Assembly: GCA_943325355.2 (NCBI GenBank)
Contig: CALPPA020000078.1
Span: 1-7,677, forward strand
Length of the DNA: 7,677 nucleotides
Source: Klebsiella pneumoniae
GTDB lineage: Bacteria; Bacteroidota; Bacteroidia; Flavobacteriales; Flavobacteriaceae
Direction of reading: 5' to 3'
Shown here: piece by piece, positions 1 through 6,852 of the stretch
How the letters are laid out: every line of letters starts with the position of its first letter
Numbering within the stretch: position 1 is the first letter of the stretch
Notes under the pieces: model-generated
The model's database searches: none
Seen by the model: the letters and a program-made list of their open reading frames with translations, nothing else
What the model was told of the DNA's origin: nothing
Translations under genes and position numbers: made by a program

Positions 1-861
1 CAAAGGAATAGAATCTGTTATTCCAAAAGGCGATAAATGTGCTCCAAAAAATATGGTTGTTGCGATTGCAGCTATGATGAACATATTGATAAACTCTGCC
101 AAGAAGAAATAGGCAAACTTCATTCCCGAGTATTCGGTATGGAAACCAGCACCCAATTCGGATTCTGCTTCTACTAAGTCAAAAGGAGCTCTGTTGGTTT
201 CGGCTGTTCCGGCAATCATATAGATGCAAAAAGCAATGACAGCTGGAATATGTCCCTGAACAATGAGCCAGCCACTTCTTTGAACTTCGACAATTTGAGA
301 TAGTTGTAAAGAACCTGTCATTAAAACCATTGTCAATAATGATAATCCAACGGATAATTCGTAACTAATAGTTTGAACCCCGCTTCGCATCGCACCAATT
401 AAGGCAAATTTGTTATTGCTACTCCAGCCTGCTAATAGTATTCCAATAACTCCAATAGAGGATATGGCTATCAAAAAGAAAATACCAATATTGATGTCAA
501 ATGCTTGAAATTCTTGGTTAAAAGGGAAAAGAGACAAAGCCATTAATGCAGTAACAATGACAAAATAAGGAGCTAAATTGTATAAAAATTTATCTGCTTT
601 TATAGTTACTGTTAACTCTTTGGAAACTAATTTTAAGGCATCGGCCATAGTTTGTAATAAACCTTGGTAACCAACTCTGTTTGGCCCAAGACGTAATTGA
701 AACCAAGCGGCAACCCTTCTTTCGAGTAAAACCAAGTACAAACCAGCAACGGCAAAAATAGCTAAGTAAACTACTGCTATTAATACCATTTCTACAATAC
801 TTGCAGTTGTTTCTGGCATCAGGCTAAAAAGCCATTCGTGTATATTTTTTGTGATGTTCAT
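1..861 (-). CDS. nuoH: NADH-quinone oxidoreductase subunit H (complex I membrane subunit), C-terminus cut by window edge
   Basis: NuoH is the membrane subunit of complex I that joins the peripheral arm to the proton-pumping arm and forms part of the quinone chamber. The ATG lies at 861-859, 10 bp after the nuoD stop, and the frame stays open for 287 codons to the window edge; typical family length is about 320-350 residues, so the end is missing. Family hallmarks seen: a hydrophobic first helix (about residues 22-46) ending in LLERR, then RLGPNRVGYQGLLQ (57-70), the block GWSSNNKFALIGAMRS (145-160), and the loop AETNRAPFDLVEAESELGAG (220-239) followed by FHTEYSGMKFA. The acidic loop near the quinone site is therefore intact. 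Several further helices are visible (about 95-113, 125-144, 168-185, 205-218, 249-273). It directly follows nuoD, with no nuoEFG between them. The identification is secure. Confidence 0.97.
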   Translation of the reverse strand, partial: MNITKNIHEWLFSLMPETTASIVEMVLIAVVYLAIFAVAGLYLVLLERRVAAWFQLRLGPNRVGYQGLLQTMADALKLVSKELTVTIKADKFLYNLAPYFVIVTALMALSLFPFNQEFQAFDINIGIFFLIAISSIGVIGILLAGWSSNNKFALIGAMRSGVQTISYELSVGLSLLTMVLMTGSLQLSQIVEVQRSGWLIVQGHIPAVIAFCIYMIAGTAETNRAPFDLVEAESELGAGFHTEYSGMKFAYFFLAEFINMFIIAAIATTIFFGAHLSPFGITDSIPL

Positions 862-871
862 AAAATTAATT

Positions 872-1993
872 TTATCTGTCAATATCAGGAATTACAAGGT
901 CTAATGTTGCCATTGTTGCCACCAAATCCCCAATTTTTCCGCCAACTGCAATATGATTTAATAAAGATAAGTTGGAGAATCCAGGGGAACGGAATTTCAT
1001 TCGGTACGGATTTTTAGTTCCAGTACTGATAATATAAACGCCTAATTCTCCTCGGGCAGTTTCTACTTTTTCATAATATTCACCTTCGGGTAATTTGATA
1101 ACCGTATTGGTTTTAACATTAAAATCACCTTCTGGAATGTTGTCAATTAATTGCTCGATTATCGACAAGGATTCCCACATTTCTAGAATTCTTACTTGGT
1201 ATCGAGCATACGTATCTCCTTCGGTTTTCAAGACTTCGTTAAAAGAAACTTTTTCATAAGCGCTGTACGAATGGTGTTTTCTCACATCACAAGAATAACC
1301 AGAAGCACGACCCACAGGACCAGAAGCTCCAAAAGAAATCGCATCTTCTTTGGATAAAATGCCAATGCCTTCCATCCTTTTTCGGAAAATGACATTATTG
1401 GATAAAAGCAAATCGTATTCAGGAAGTTTGGTTTTGAAATGCGCAATAAATTCTTTGGTTCTTTTTACAAAATTCGGGTGAATGTCATACATTAATCCGC
1501 CAGGAATGTTGTAGTTCATTGTCAGACGAGCGCCGCAAGTTTCTTCGAAAATGTCGTTAATCAATTCACGATCTCTAAATCCGTAGAAGTAAGTAGTCAA
1601 AGCGCCAACGTCCATCCCCATTACGCCCCACCATAAAGTGTGGGAAGCTATTCGGGTTAATTCTCCAATTATGGTTCTGATCACTTTTACACGATCTGGA
1701 ATCTCCAATTTTAGAGCATTTTCAACAGTAAGACAAACCGCTTCGTTGTTGATGTGAGAAGAAAGATAATCCATCCTGTCTGTCAAATGCACGATTTGCT
1801 GATAGCTATCGCGTTCACACATTTTTTCGATAGAACGGTGAATGTAGCCTAAATCGGGTTCCACTCTTTTAATTATTTCACCGTCAATAGTCAATAAAAG
1901 TCGCAAAACCCCGTGAGTTGCTGGGTGTTGCGGCCCCATATTAATTTGATATTCTTCGGATTTAAAGTTGTTGGTTATGGTGGTTGTATCCAT
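872..1993 (-). CDS. nuoD: NADH-quinone oxidoreductase subunit D (49-kDa subunit)
   Basis: NuoD, with NuoB, forms the quinone-reduction site of complex I in the peripheral arm; the fold descends from the large subunit of [NiFe] hydrogenases. The 373-residue protein has all main family blocks: GPQHPATHGVLRL (20-32), LGYIHRSIEK (48-57), LTDRMDYLSS (70-79), GELTRIASH, FGASGPVGRASG, ARGELGVYIIS, and the usual C-terminus ending in DIDR. His27 and Tyr76 correspond to the quinone-headgroup His38 and Tyr87 of Thermus Nqo4 (49 residues apart in both). It is somewhat shorter than the approximately 400 residues common elsewhere, mostly through a short N-terminus; start and end both fit. NuoD is encoded separately, not fused to NuoC as in E. 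coli or Bacteroides. The start is 6 bp after the nuoC stop, behind an AT-rich leader with no Shine-Dalgarno, which indicates co-transcription. Confidence 0.97.
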   Translation of the reverse strand: MDTTTITNNFKSEEYQINMGPQHPATHGVLRLLLTIDGEIIKRVEPDLGYIHRSIEKMCERDSYQQIVHLTDRMDYLSSHINNEAVCLTVENALKLEIPDRVKVIRTIIGELTRIASHTLWWGVMGMDVGALTTYFYGFRDRELINDIFEETCGARLTMNYNIPGGLMYDIHPNFVKRTKEFIAHFKTKLPEYDLLLSNNVIFRKRMEGIGILSKEDAISFGASGPVGRASGYSCDVRKHHSYSAYEKVSFNEVLKTEGDTYARYQVRILEMWESLSIIEQLIDNIPEGDFNVKTNTVIKLPEGEYYEKVETARGELGVYIISTGTKNPYRMKFRSPGFSNLSLLNHIAVGGKIGDLVATMATLDLVIPDIDR

Positions 1994-1999
1994 TTTTAT

Positions 2000-2461
2000 T
2001 TATTTGATAACCATATTAATTTCATCTACATAATCTTTTCTAAGCGGAAATCCATCCCAGTCTTCCGTTAGAAAGAGTCTTTTCAGATTAGGATGATTAG
2101 TGAATAGTATTCCGAAGAAATCAAAAACTTCGCGTTCGTGAAATTCGGCAGTAAACCAAATATCGCAAACCGTGTCGAATGTCGGATTTTCCCTGTCTTC
2201 GGTTTTTACTTTTACAACTATTTGATGTCTATGAGTTGTAGATTCTAAATGATAAACAACGCCTAATGCTGTTCCCCAATCTACGCCGCTCAAGCAAAAC
2301 AAATAATCGAAATTCGTTTCCGGATTGCTTTTTAATTGCGACATTAATTGGTGAAGTTGTTCGGGTTGAACGGTAATATTTAAAAACTGGGATTTTTCTG
2401 CAGTGAATTCCAATTCGGGAATCCAAGTGCTTATTAAACTTTGTAATGCTTCGTTTGTCAT
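2000..2461 (-). CDS. nuoC: NADH-quinone oxidoreductase subunit C (30-kDa subunit)
   Basis: NuoC is a cofactor-free structural subunit of the peripheral arm of complex I that packs against NuoD. The protein has 153 residues, normal for a stand-alone NuoC. The diagnostic C-terminal signature is present: HEREVFDFFGI (108-118), then HPNLKRLFL (123-131) and WDGFPLRKDYV (135-145), matching the family pattern ERE-x-D-x-x-G...HP-x-LRR...PLRKDY. The N-terminal half is divergent, as is usual for the family. The ATG lies at 2461-2459, 11 bp after the nuoB stop, and the TAA stop is 6 bp before nuoD, so it sits inside the nuoABCDH transcription unit. Confidence 0.95.
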   Translation of the reverse strand: MTNEALQSLISTWIPELEFTAEKSQFLNITVQPEQLHQLMSQLKSNPETNFDYLFCLSGVDWGTALGVVYHLESTTHRHQIVVKVKTEDRENPTFDTVCDIWFTAEFHEREVFDFFGILFTNHPNLKRLFLTEDWDGFPLRKDYVDEINMVIK

Positions 2462-2472
2462 AACTATTTATT

Positions 2473-3033
2473 TTAAAGTCCTTCGTCAAATCCGTCTATA
2501 GGGAATACTTTGGCATTCATACTTTCTGTTTTGATTTTTGCCTGAAGCATTAACATTCCTTCTAATAAAGCTTCTGGACGCGGAGGACAACCCGGAACAT
2601 ATACATCAACGGGGATTACATGGTCAGCTCCCTTTACAACGGAATACGAATTGTAATAAAATGGACCACCAGAAATGGCACAAGCTCCCATTGCAATTAC
2701 ATATTTTGGTTCGGCCATTTGATCATACAAACGGCGTAAAACTGGCGCCATCTTGTTGACAATAGTTCCCGCAATAATAATTAAATCGGCTTGTCTAGGT
2801 GAAGGTCTTGCTACTTCAAAACCAAATCTGGAATAATCGTGACGAGCGGCTCCAGTTTGCATCATTTCGATAGCGCAACAACTGGTTCCAAAATAAAGAG
2901 ACCAAAGCGAGTTAGCTCGTCCCCAATTTATTATGTCATCTAATGAAGTAACTAAAATATTGGCTCCATTTCCTCCAGGAATTACTTTTCCTGGGAAATC
3001 TGCTGGTATTTCTGATTTATTATCTATTCCCAT
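2473..3033 (-). CDS. nuoB: NADH-quinone oxidoreductase subunit B (N2 iron-sulfur cluster subunit)
   Basis: NuoB carries cluster N2, the last [4Fe-4S] cluster of the complex I chain, which passes electrons to quinone at the NuoB/NuoD interface. With the ATG at 3033-3031 the protein is 186 residues. All four N2 ligands are present: the tandem Cys52-Cys53 in [11 protein letters not shown], Cys118 in GACAISGG, and Cys149 in VPGCPPRPE. The open frame extends upstream to an ATG at 3144, but those extra 37 residues overlap the conserved third helix of NuoA in another frame and have no NuoB character, so the internal ATG is preferred. The gene overlaps the end of nuoA by 10 bp, which suggests translational coupling. 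The C-terminal tail (about 170-186) is variable and ends in DEGL. Confidence 0.96.
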   Translation of the reverse strand: MGIDNKSEIPADFPGKVIPGGNGANILVTSLDDIINWGRANSLWSLYFGTSCCAIEMMQTGAARHDYSRFGFEVARPSPRQADLIIIAGTIVNKMAPVLRRLYDQMAEPKYVIAMGACAISGGPFYYNSYSVVKGADHVIPVDVYVPGCPPRPEALLEGMLMLQAKIKTESMNAKVFPIDGFDEGL

Positions 3034-3374
3034 TTTAATGCTTCTTTTTTCCAAGCGTAGGCTAAACCTAATCCTAGTATTATTAGAAATATGATTATTT
3101 CGTAAAAGGCTACTATTCCAATTTCTTTGAAAACTACTGCCCAAGGAATTAAAAATGCGACCTCGACATCAAAAACCAAAAATAAAATAGCGTATAAATA
3201 ATAGCCAACTTTAAACTGAACCCAAGTTGGCCCAATAGTGGTCATCCCGCTTTCATACGGTTCCCGTTTTTGAGTATTGTCTGATTTTGGTGAAAGTAAA
3301 TTAGAAAGGAAGTTGGCACCGGCGACCAAAACTATTCCGGCTAATAAGAAAACTATAATTGCTTCTGAACCCAT
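3024..3374 (-). CDS. nuoA: NADH-quinone oxidoreductase subunit A
   Basis: NuoA is a small membrane subunit of complex I at the junction of the arms, next to NuoH. The protein has 116 residues and three predicted membrane helices (about 5-27, 57-81 and 86-108). The conserved loop PYESG (39-43) and the helix-2 motif [12 protein letters not shown] (68-79), with buried Asp69 and Glu71 (compare E. coli Asp79/Glu81), are intact. It is the first gene of the nuo block: the ATG at 3374-3372 follows a 95-bp gap after korB that contains a candidate Bacteroidota promoter, and the 3' end overlaps nuoB by 10 bp. Confidence 0.96.
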   Translation of the reverse strand: MGSEAIIVFLLAGIVLVAGANFLSNLLSPKSDNTQKREPYESGMTTIGPTWVQFKVGYYLYAILFLVFDVEVAFLIPWAVVFKEIGIVAFYEIIIFLIILGLGLAYAWKKEALKWE

Positions 3375-3412
3375 ATTTATTATTTTTATTATTATTTGTT
3401 TGCAAAAAGATG

Positions 3413-3420
3413 CAAATTTA
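3413..3420 (-). promoter_or_regulatory. Candidate Bacteroidota -7 promoter element for nuoABCDH
   Basis: On the minus strand this reads TAAATTTG followed by CA, a perfect match to the Bacteroidota primary-sigma -7 consensus TAnnTTTG. It is 38 bp upstream of the nuoA ATG, predicting a leader of roughly 34 nt. I see no clear -33 TTG at the usual 19-21 bp distance; a TTG lies only 7 bp upstream, which is too close. No convincing terminator separates korB from nuoA, so read-through from korAB could add to this promoter. Confidence 0.45.
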
Positions 3421-3469
3421 CATTATACAATCTACTAATCCTATAGGGTAATAAACTTTACTATTAAAT

Positions 3470-4483
3470 TTATTTTACTTCATAAGTCTCTCCCGAGAAG
3501 AACAAGTCATCAGTTTTTGTGAAACTAGAATTGGCTTTGACTTCAGCGGTTAATGCATCTTCTCTTTCTTCTAATGTGACATCATCAAAACTTCTGATGA
3601 CTCCAGTTGCAAAAGGATAGGATAATCGAACTAACATATAATGTAAGGTAGGATCTTGTTCTTTAGCATTGTGTACCAAAAGATCTTCTTGTGTAATTCC
3701 GTTTTCACCAATGGTAACCACTTCTAATTTTAGGCCGTTTAGCACTAAACCTTTATCTCGATTTTTTCCAAAAATCATTGGTTTTCCGTGTTCCAGATAA
3801 ATTTGTTTGTCTTCTTTGACGTCTTTATCAGTAATATGATTGAAACATCCGTCATTAAAAATCACGCAATTTTGTAAAACTTCGATTAAGGAAGTTCCTT
3901 TAAATTGATGTGCATCCATAAAAATTTGTCCCATTTCTTTTGGACTTCCGCCTCCAACTCTTGCAAAAAACCGCGCTTGAGCTCCTAAAGCTAATTCACC
4001 AGGAGAAAAAGGTGGTTGTGTATTTCCGTATGGGGAGGATTTTGTCTTTTGTCCAATTAAGGAAGTTGGTGAAAATTGTCCTTTGGTTAGACCATAAATT
4101 TCATTATTAAATAGGATGATATTCAAATCGATATTTCTACGTAAAACGTGAATAAAATGGTTTCCACCAATAGCCATTGCATCGCCATCACCAGTCGCAA
4201 TCCAAACGCTTAAGTTGGGATTCGCCAGTTTTACACCCGAAGCAATTCCTGGTGCTCTACCGTGAATACTATGAATCCCATAAGTATTTATATAATATGG
4301 AAAACGGGAAGAACATCCAATTCCAGACACAAAAACAATATCTTCTCTAGCAACTCCCATTTCTGGAAGCACTTTTTGCATAGTACGTAAAATCACGTAA
4401 TCATCACAACCCGGACACCATCTTACTTCTTGATCACTTGTAAAATCTTTAGCAGTATATTTTTTTTCGGCAGTTGTTTCCAT
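3470..4483 (-). CDS. korB: 2-oxoacid:ferredoxin oxidoreductase, beta subunit (2-oxoglutarate type)
   Basis: This is the thiamine-diphosphate and [4Fe-4S] subunit of a CoA-dependent 2-oxoacid:ferredoxin oxidoreductase; it decarboxylates a 2-oxoacid to the acyl-CoA and sends electrons to ferredoxin. The protein has 337 residues. Cluster ligands match the family set: Cys23 and Cys26 in WCPGCDDY, Cys57 in GIGCSSR, and Cys206 in VLQNCVIFND. The ThDP/Mg site is GDGDAMAIGGNH (98-109) followed by NNEIYGLTKGQ (126-136). CPGCDD replaces the more widespread CPGCGD. The start is 2 bp after the korA stop, so the two subunits are almost certainly co-translated. The split into a fused gamma-alpha chain plus a beta chain resembles KorAB of Mycobacterium, which acts on 2-oxoglutarate; substrate identity here is inferred from that likeness. 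Confidence 0.93.
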   Translation of the reverse strand: METTAEKKYTAKDFTSDQEVRWCPGCDDYVILRTMQKVLPEMGVAREDIVFVSGIGCSSRFPYYINTYGIHSIHGRAPGIASGVKLANPNLSVWIATGDGDAMAIGGNHFIHVLRRNIDLNIILFNNEIYGLTKGQFSPTSLIGQKTKSSPYGNTQPPFSPGELALGAQARFFARVGGGSPKEMGQIFMDAHQFKGTSLIEVLQNCVIFNDGCFNHITDKDVKEDKQIYLEHGKPMIFGKNRDKGLVLNGLKLEVVTIGENGITQEDLLVHNAKEQDPTLHYMLVRLSYPFATGVIRSFDDVTLEEREDALTAEVKANSSFTKTDDLFFSGETYEVK

Positions 4484-4485
4484 AA

Positions 4486-6339
4486 TTATACTAGTTCTTT
4501 AAATTTTTGAATTAAGTCATCGTTGGCAAATGGCAATCCTTGAATTCTATTAAATTGTAAAAATTCAAATTCACTATGTTTGATTTTTAAAATACTGGCA
4601 AATTGACCAGAGTTTAATTCGCAAACGAGAATTTTTTTGAATTTTGATAAAATTTCGGATGTATTTTTTGGCATTGGATTAATATAATTAAAATGCAAAT
4701 AACCAATGTTTGTATAGCCTTCCTCTCTAATATTTTTAACTGCTGAGTGCAAAGAACCATAAGTTCCTCCCCAACCAACAACCAATAAATCTCCTTCATT
4801 GATAAATTCGGCTTCTATGTCTGGAATATTGAATTTAACACGTTCAATCTTTTCAGCTCTAATAGCTGTCATTTTTTCGTGGTTCAATGGTTCATAAGAA
4901 ATATTTCCGGTAACTGCATCTTTTTCTAAACCACCAATTCGATGTTCTAATCCTTCTGTTCCAGGAATTGCCCAATTTCTGGCCAACGTTTTTTCATCTC
5001 TATCATAAGGATGCCAGTTTTCTTTAACTTCCTTAACCCGGTTGGTTTTAATTTCTGGCATTTCGGCAACAGTTTTTATTTTCCAAGGTGCAGAACCGTT
5101 TGCGATATAACCGTCTGTCAATAAAATAACTGGTGTCATATGTTCCAGCGCCAATCTTGAGGCTTCATAAGCAAAATTGAAGCAGTTGGCTGGAGTACTA
5201 GCCGCTATAACAATTAATGGACTTTCTCCATTTCTGCCATACATTGCTTGAAGTAAATCGGATTGTTCTGTTTTTGTAGGCAAACCCGTTGAAGGTCCAC
5301 CACGTTGAACATCGACAATTACTAAAGGTAATTCGGTCATAATGGCTAAACCAACGGCTTCCCCTTTTAAAGCCAAACCCGGACCAGATGTTGTTGTAAT
5401 CGCTAAATCACCAGCATAAGCAGCACCTATTGCGGATGTAATACCTGCAATTTCATCTTCAGCCTGGAAAGCTTTCACTCCAAAATGCTTGTGTTTAACT
5501 AATTCATGTAAAATATCGGTCGCTGGAGTTATTGGATATGAACCCAAGAATAATTCCAATCCCGATTTTTCGGCTGCGGCCAAAAATCCCCAAGCGGTTG
5601 CCGTGTTGCCCATAATAATTCTATAGGTTCCAGGGTCCATTTTTGCGGGGGAAATGGTGTAAGCATTTGGAATGAGTTCTAAAGTTTCGGCAAAATAATA
5701 CCCTGCCATTAATACTTTAGTATTTGCTTCAATCAGGGAAGGTTGCGATTTGAATTTTTTATTAAAAAAATCAATCGTGTAATCGGTTGAACGATGGTAC
5801 ATCCAATAAACCATACCCAGAGAGAACATATTTTTACTTCTTGAAATCGCTTTGTTGTCTAATCCTGCAACTTCTTTTAAAGCTGTTTTTGTCAATGAAG
5901 TCATATCAACTTCAATAACTCTATAGTTTTCAAGACTTCCGTCTTCAAGTGGATTTGTAGTATATTCTGCTTTTTCCAAATTCTTTCTGTTGAAAGAATC
6001 AGTATCAACTATTAAAGTATGACCTGGTTTCAAAGCATATAGATTTGTTTTTAAAGCTGCTGGATTCATAGCGACCAATAAATCGACACTGTCACCAGGA
6101 GTGCTCACTTCGACACTTCCTATATGCACTTGAAATCCTGAAACCCCATATAAACTTCCTTGTGGAGCTCGAATTTCGGCTGGATAATTTGGAAAAGTAG
6201 CGATGTCGTTGCCAAACATTGCCGATGTATCAGAGAATTGTGTTCCTGTAAGCTGCATTCCGTCGCCAGAATCACCAACAAATCGGATGACAACAGCTTC
6301 AAGAACTTCTGGTTGAAGTTTCGTTTTATTTTCAATCAT
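4486..6339 (-). CDS. korA: 2-oxoacid:ferredoxin oxidoreductase, fused gamma-alpha subunit (2-oxoglutarate type)
   Basis: This is the partner chain of KorB, in which gamma and alpha domains are fused into one 617-residue protein. The gamma domain is about residues 14-215, starting with IRFVGDSGDGMQLTG (18-32) and containing FPNYPAEIRAPQG (49-61). The alpha domain starts near residue 240 with GNTATAWGF and carries the YPITP motif (268-272), the acidic QAEDE segment (292-296) expected to contact ThDP, and VQRGGPSTGLPTKTEQSDL (344-362), a hallmark of the 2-oxoglutarate/2-oxoacid class. A C-terminal transketolase-like domain contains LLVVGWGGTYGS (518-529) and INPMP (553-557). The ATG at 6339-6337 has no Shine-Dalgarno, as is usual in this phylum. 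It heads the minus-strand unit and is divergent from the ferredoxin gene. Pyruvate or branched-chain 2-oxoacids as substrates cannot be excluded from sequence alone. Confidence 0.93.
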   Translation of the reverse strand: MIENKTKLQPEVLEAVVIRFVGDSGDGMQLTGTQFSDTSAMFGNDIATFPNYPAEIRAPQGSLYGVSGFQVHIGSVEVSTPGDSVDLLVAMNPAALKTNLYALKPGHTLIVDTDSFNRKNLEKAEYTTNPLEDGSLENYRVIEVDMTSLTKTALKEVAGLDNKAISRSKNMFSLGMVYWMYHRSTDYTIDFFNKKFKSQPSLIEANTKVLMAGYYFAETLELIPNAYTISPAKMDPGTYRIIMGNTATAWGFLAAAEKSGLELFLGSYPITPATDILHELVKHKHFGVKAFQAEDEIAGITSAIGAAYAGDLAITTTSGPGLALKGEAVGLAIMTELPLVIVDVQRGGPSTGLPTKTEQSDLLQAMYGRNGESPLIVIAASTPANCFNFAYEASRLALEHMTPVILLTDGYIANGSAPWKIKTVAEMPEIKTNRVKEVKENWHPYDRDEKTLARNWAIPGTEGLEHRIGGLEKDAVTGNISYEPLNHEKMTAIRAEKIERVKFNIPDIEAEFINEGDLLVVGWGGTYGSLHSAVKNIREEGYTNIGYLHFNYINPMPKNTSEILSKFKKILVCELNSGQFASILKIKHSEFEFLQFNRIQGLPFANDDLIQKFKELV

Positions 6340-6394
6340 AATTTAAACGGTATTAATTTTTCAAAATTGATTTGTGGGACAACTTTTGATGACC

Positions 6395-6402
6395 CAAATA
6401 TA
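6395..6402 (-). promoter_or_regulatory. Candidate -7 promoter element for korAB
   Basis: The minus strand reads TATATTTG, a perfect match to the Bacteroidota -7 consensus TAnnTTTG. It lies 55 bp upstream of the korA ATG. If the final G is at about -5, transcription starts near 6390 and the inverted repeat at 6424-6439 is centred near -41.5, the position from which CRP/FNR-type class II activators work. No -33 TTG is present, which would fit a promoter that depends on an activator. The start site is estimated, not known. Confidence 0.45.
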
Positions 6403-6419
6403 AATTCACTTATAAAATT

Positions 6420-6450
6420 AAAGTATGATTTTTATCATATAAAAGTATGA
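6420..6450 (+). repeat. Two direct copies of AAAGTATGA, 22 bp apart
   Basis: The 9-bp word AAAGTATGA occurs at 6420-6428 and again at 6442-6450, about two helical turns apart. The first copy contains the left arm of the inverted repeat at 6424-6439; the second repeats that half-site without a matching right arm. This could be an additional half-site for the same regulator, or coincidence in AT-rich DNA. Confidence 0.4.
6424..6439. promoter_or_regulatory. CRP/FNR-type inverted repeat in the korA-fdx divergent promoter region
   Basis: A perfect inverted repeat, TATGAT-TTTT-ATCATA, lies in the 155-bp region between the divergent korA and ferredoxin genes. It matches the FNR-type consensus TTGAT-N4-ATCAA at 8 of 10 positions and can equally be read as TATGA-N6-TCATA, close to the CRP type TGTGA-N6-TCACA. 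Its centre (6431.5) is equidistant from the candidate -7 elements on each side. The likely role is an operator for a CRP/FNR-family regulator acting on genes for oxygen-sensitive ferredoxin-linked enzymes. Which regulator binds, and whether it senses oxygen, redox state or a nucleotide, cannot be told from the site. Confidence 0.45.
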
Positions 6451-6460
6451 AAATTGAATT

Positions 6461-6468
6461 TAATTTTA
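6461..6468 (+). promoter_or_regulatory. Candidate -7 promoter element for the ferredoxin gene
   Basis: TAATTTTA matches the Bacteroidota -7 consensus TAnnTTTG at all but the last base. It is 26 bp upstream of the ferredoxin ATG. If it is used, transcription starts near 6473, giving a leader of about 22 nt and placing the inverted repeat centre near -41.5. There is no -33 TTG at the normal distance. The local sequence is very AT-rich, so chance matches are likely and the call rests mainly on spacing. Confidence 0.3.
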
Positions 6469-6494
6469 CACAATAATTATTAAATATACATATT

Positions 6495-6848
6495 ATGGCT
6501 ATTATTATAACAGACGAGTGCATTAACTGTGATGCATGTATTTCAGAATGTCCTAACAATGCAATTTATGAACCAGATACAAAATGGTCATATTCAGATG
6601 GGACATCATTAAAAGGTATGGTGAAAACACCAAAAGGAGTAGAAGTTGATGCAAGCGGAGAAAACGATCCCGTTTCTGATGAATTTTTCTATATAGTATC
6701 AGACAAATGTACAGAGTGCAAAGGTTTTCATGATGAGCCTCAATGTGCTTCCGTATGTCCTGTAGATTGTTGTATTCTTGACGAGAAACATATAGAAACA
6801 GAAACTGAATTGCTAGCAAAAAAAGCATGGTTGTATAGCGAAAACTAA
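6495..6848 (+). CDS. 2[4Fe-4S] ferredoxin, Allochromatium-like with a central insertion
   Basis: This is a small soluble low-potential electron carrier of 117 residues. The first cysteine motif is Cys9-x2-Cys12-x2-Cys15-x3-Cys19-Pro; the second is Cys72-x2-Cys75-x8-Cys84-x3-Cys88-Pro. By family rules cluster I uses Cys9, 12, 15 and 88, and cluster II uses Cys72, 75, 84 and 19. The 8-residue stretch between the second and third cysteines of motif two and the acidic, helical C-terminus (ETETELLAKK) are features of the Allochromatium vinosum type, but that protein has about 82 residues; here about 35 extra residues (roughly 28-63, including WSYSDGT and SDEFFY) sit between the motifs. It lies between korAB and nifJ, the likely electron donors, and is followed by a terminator, so it is probably a single-gene transcript. 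The start is clear, with cysteines beginning at residue 9. Confidence 0.93.
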   Translation: MAIIITDECINCDACISECPNNAIYEPDTKWSYSDGTSLKGMVKTPKGVEVDASGENDPVSDEFFYIVSDKCTECKGFHDEPQCASVCPVDCCILDEKHIETETELLAKKAWLYSEN

Positions 6849-6852
6849 TTCA

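Noticed and set aside
872..1993. Possible truncation of NuoD, because 373 residues is short for the family
   Set aside because: The N-terminal GPQHPATHG block, all internal motifs and the typical C-terminal DIDR end are present; the difference is mainly a short N-terminus.
2538..2759. Plus-strand open frame opposite nuoB
   Set aside because: It is antisense to the strongly conserved NuoB cysteine region, has no recognisable domain and no promoter or leader of its own.
3034..3144. An upstream ATG that would extend NuoB by 37 residues
   Set aside because: The extra segment lies wholly over the nuoA coding region in another frame, has no NuoB-like sequence, and the ATG at 3033 gives a protein of normal length and start context.
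3440..3447. CCTATAGG palindrome after korB as a possible terminator
   Set aside because: The perfect part is only 8 bp with no room for a loop, and no T-run follows it on the minus strand, so it would not make a convincing hairpin terminator.
6160..6450. Plus-strand open frame covering the korA start and the intergenic region
   Set aside because: It is mostly antisense to the conserved gamma domain of KorA, has no recognisable product, and overlaps the likely promoter region.
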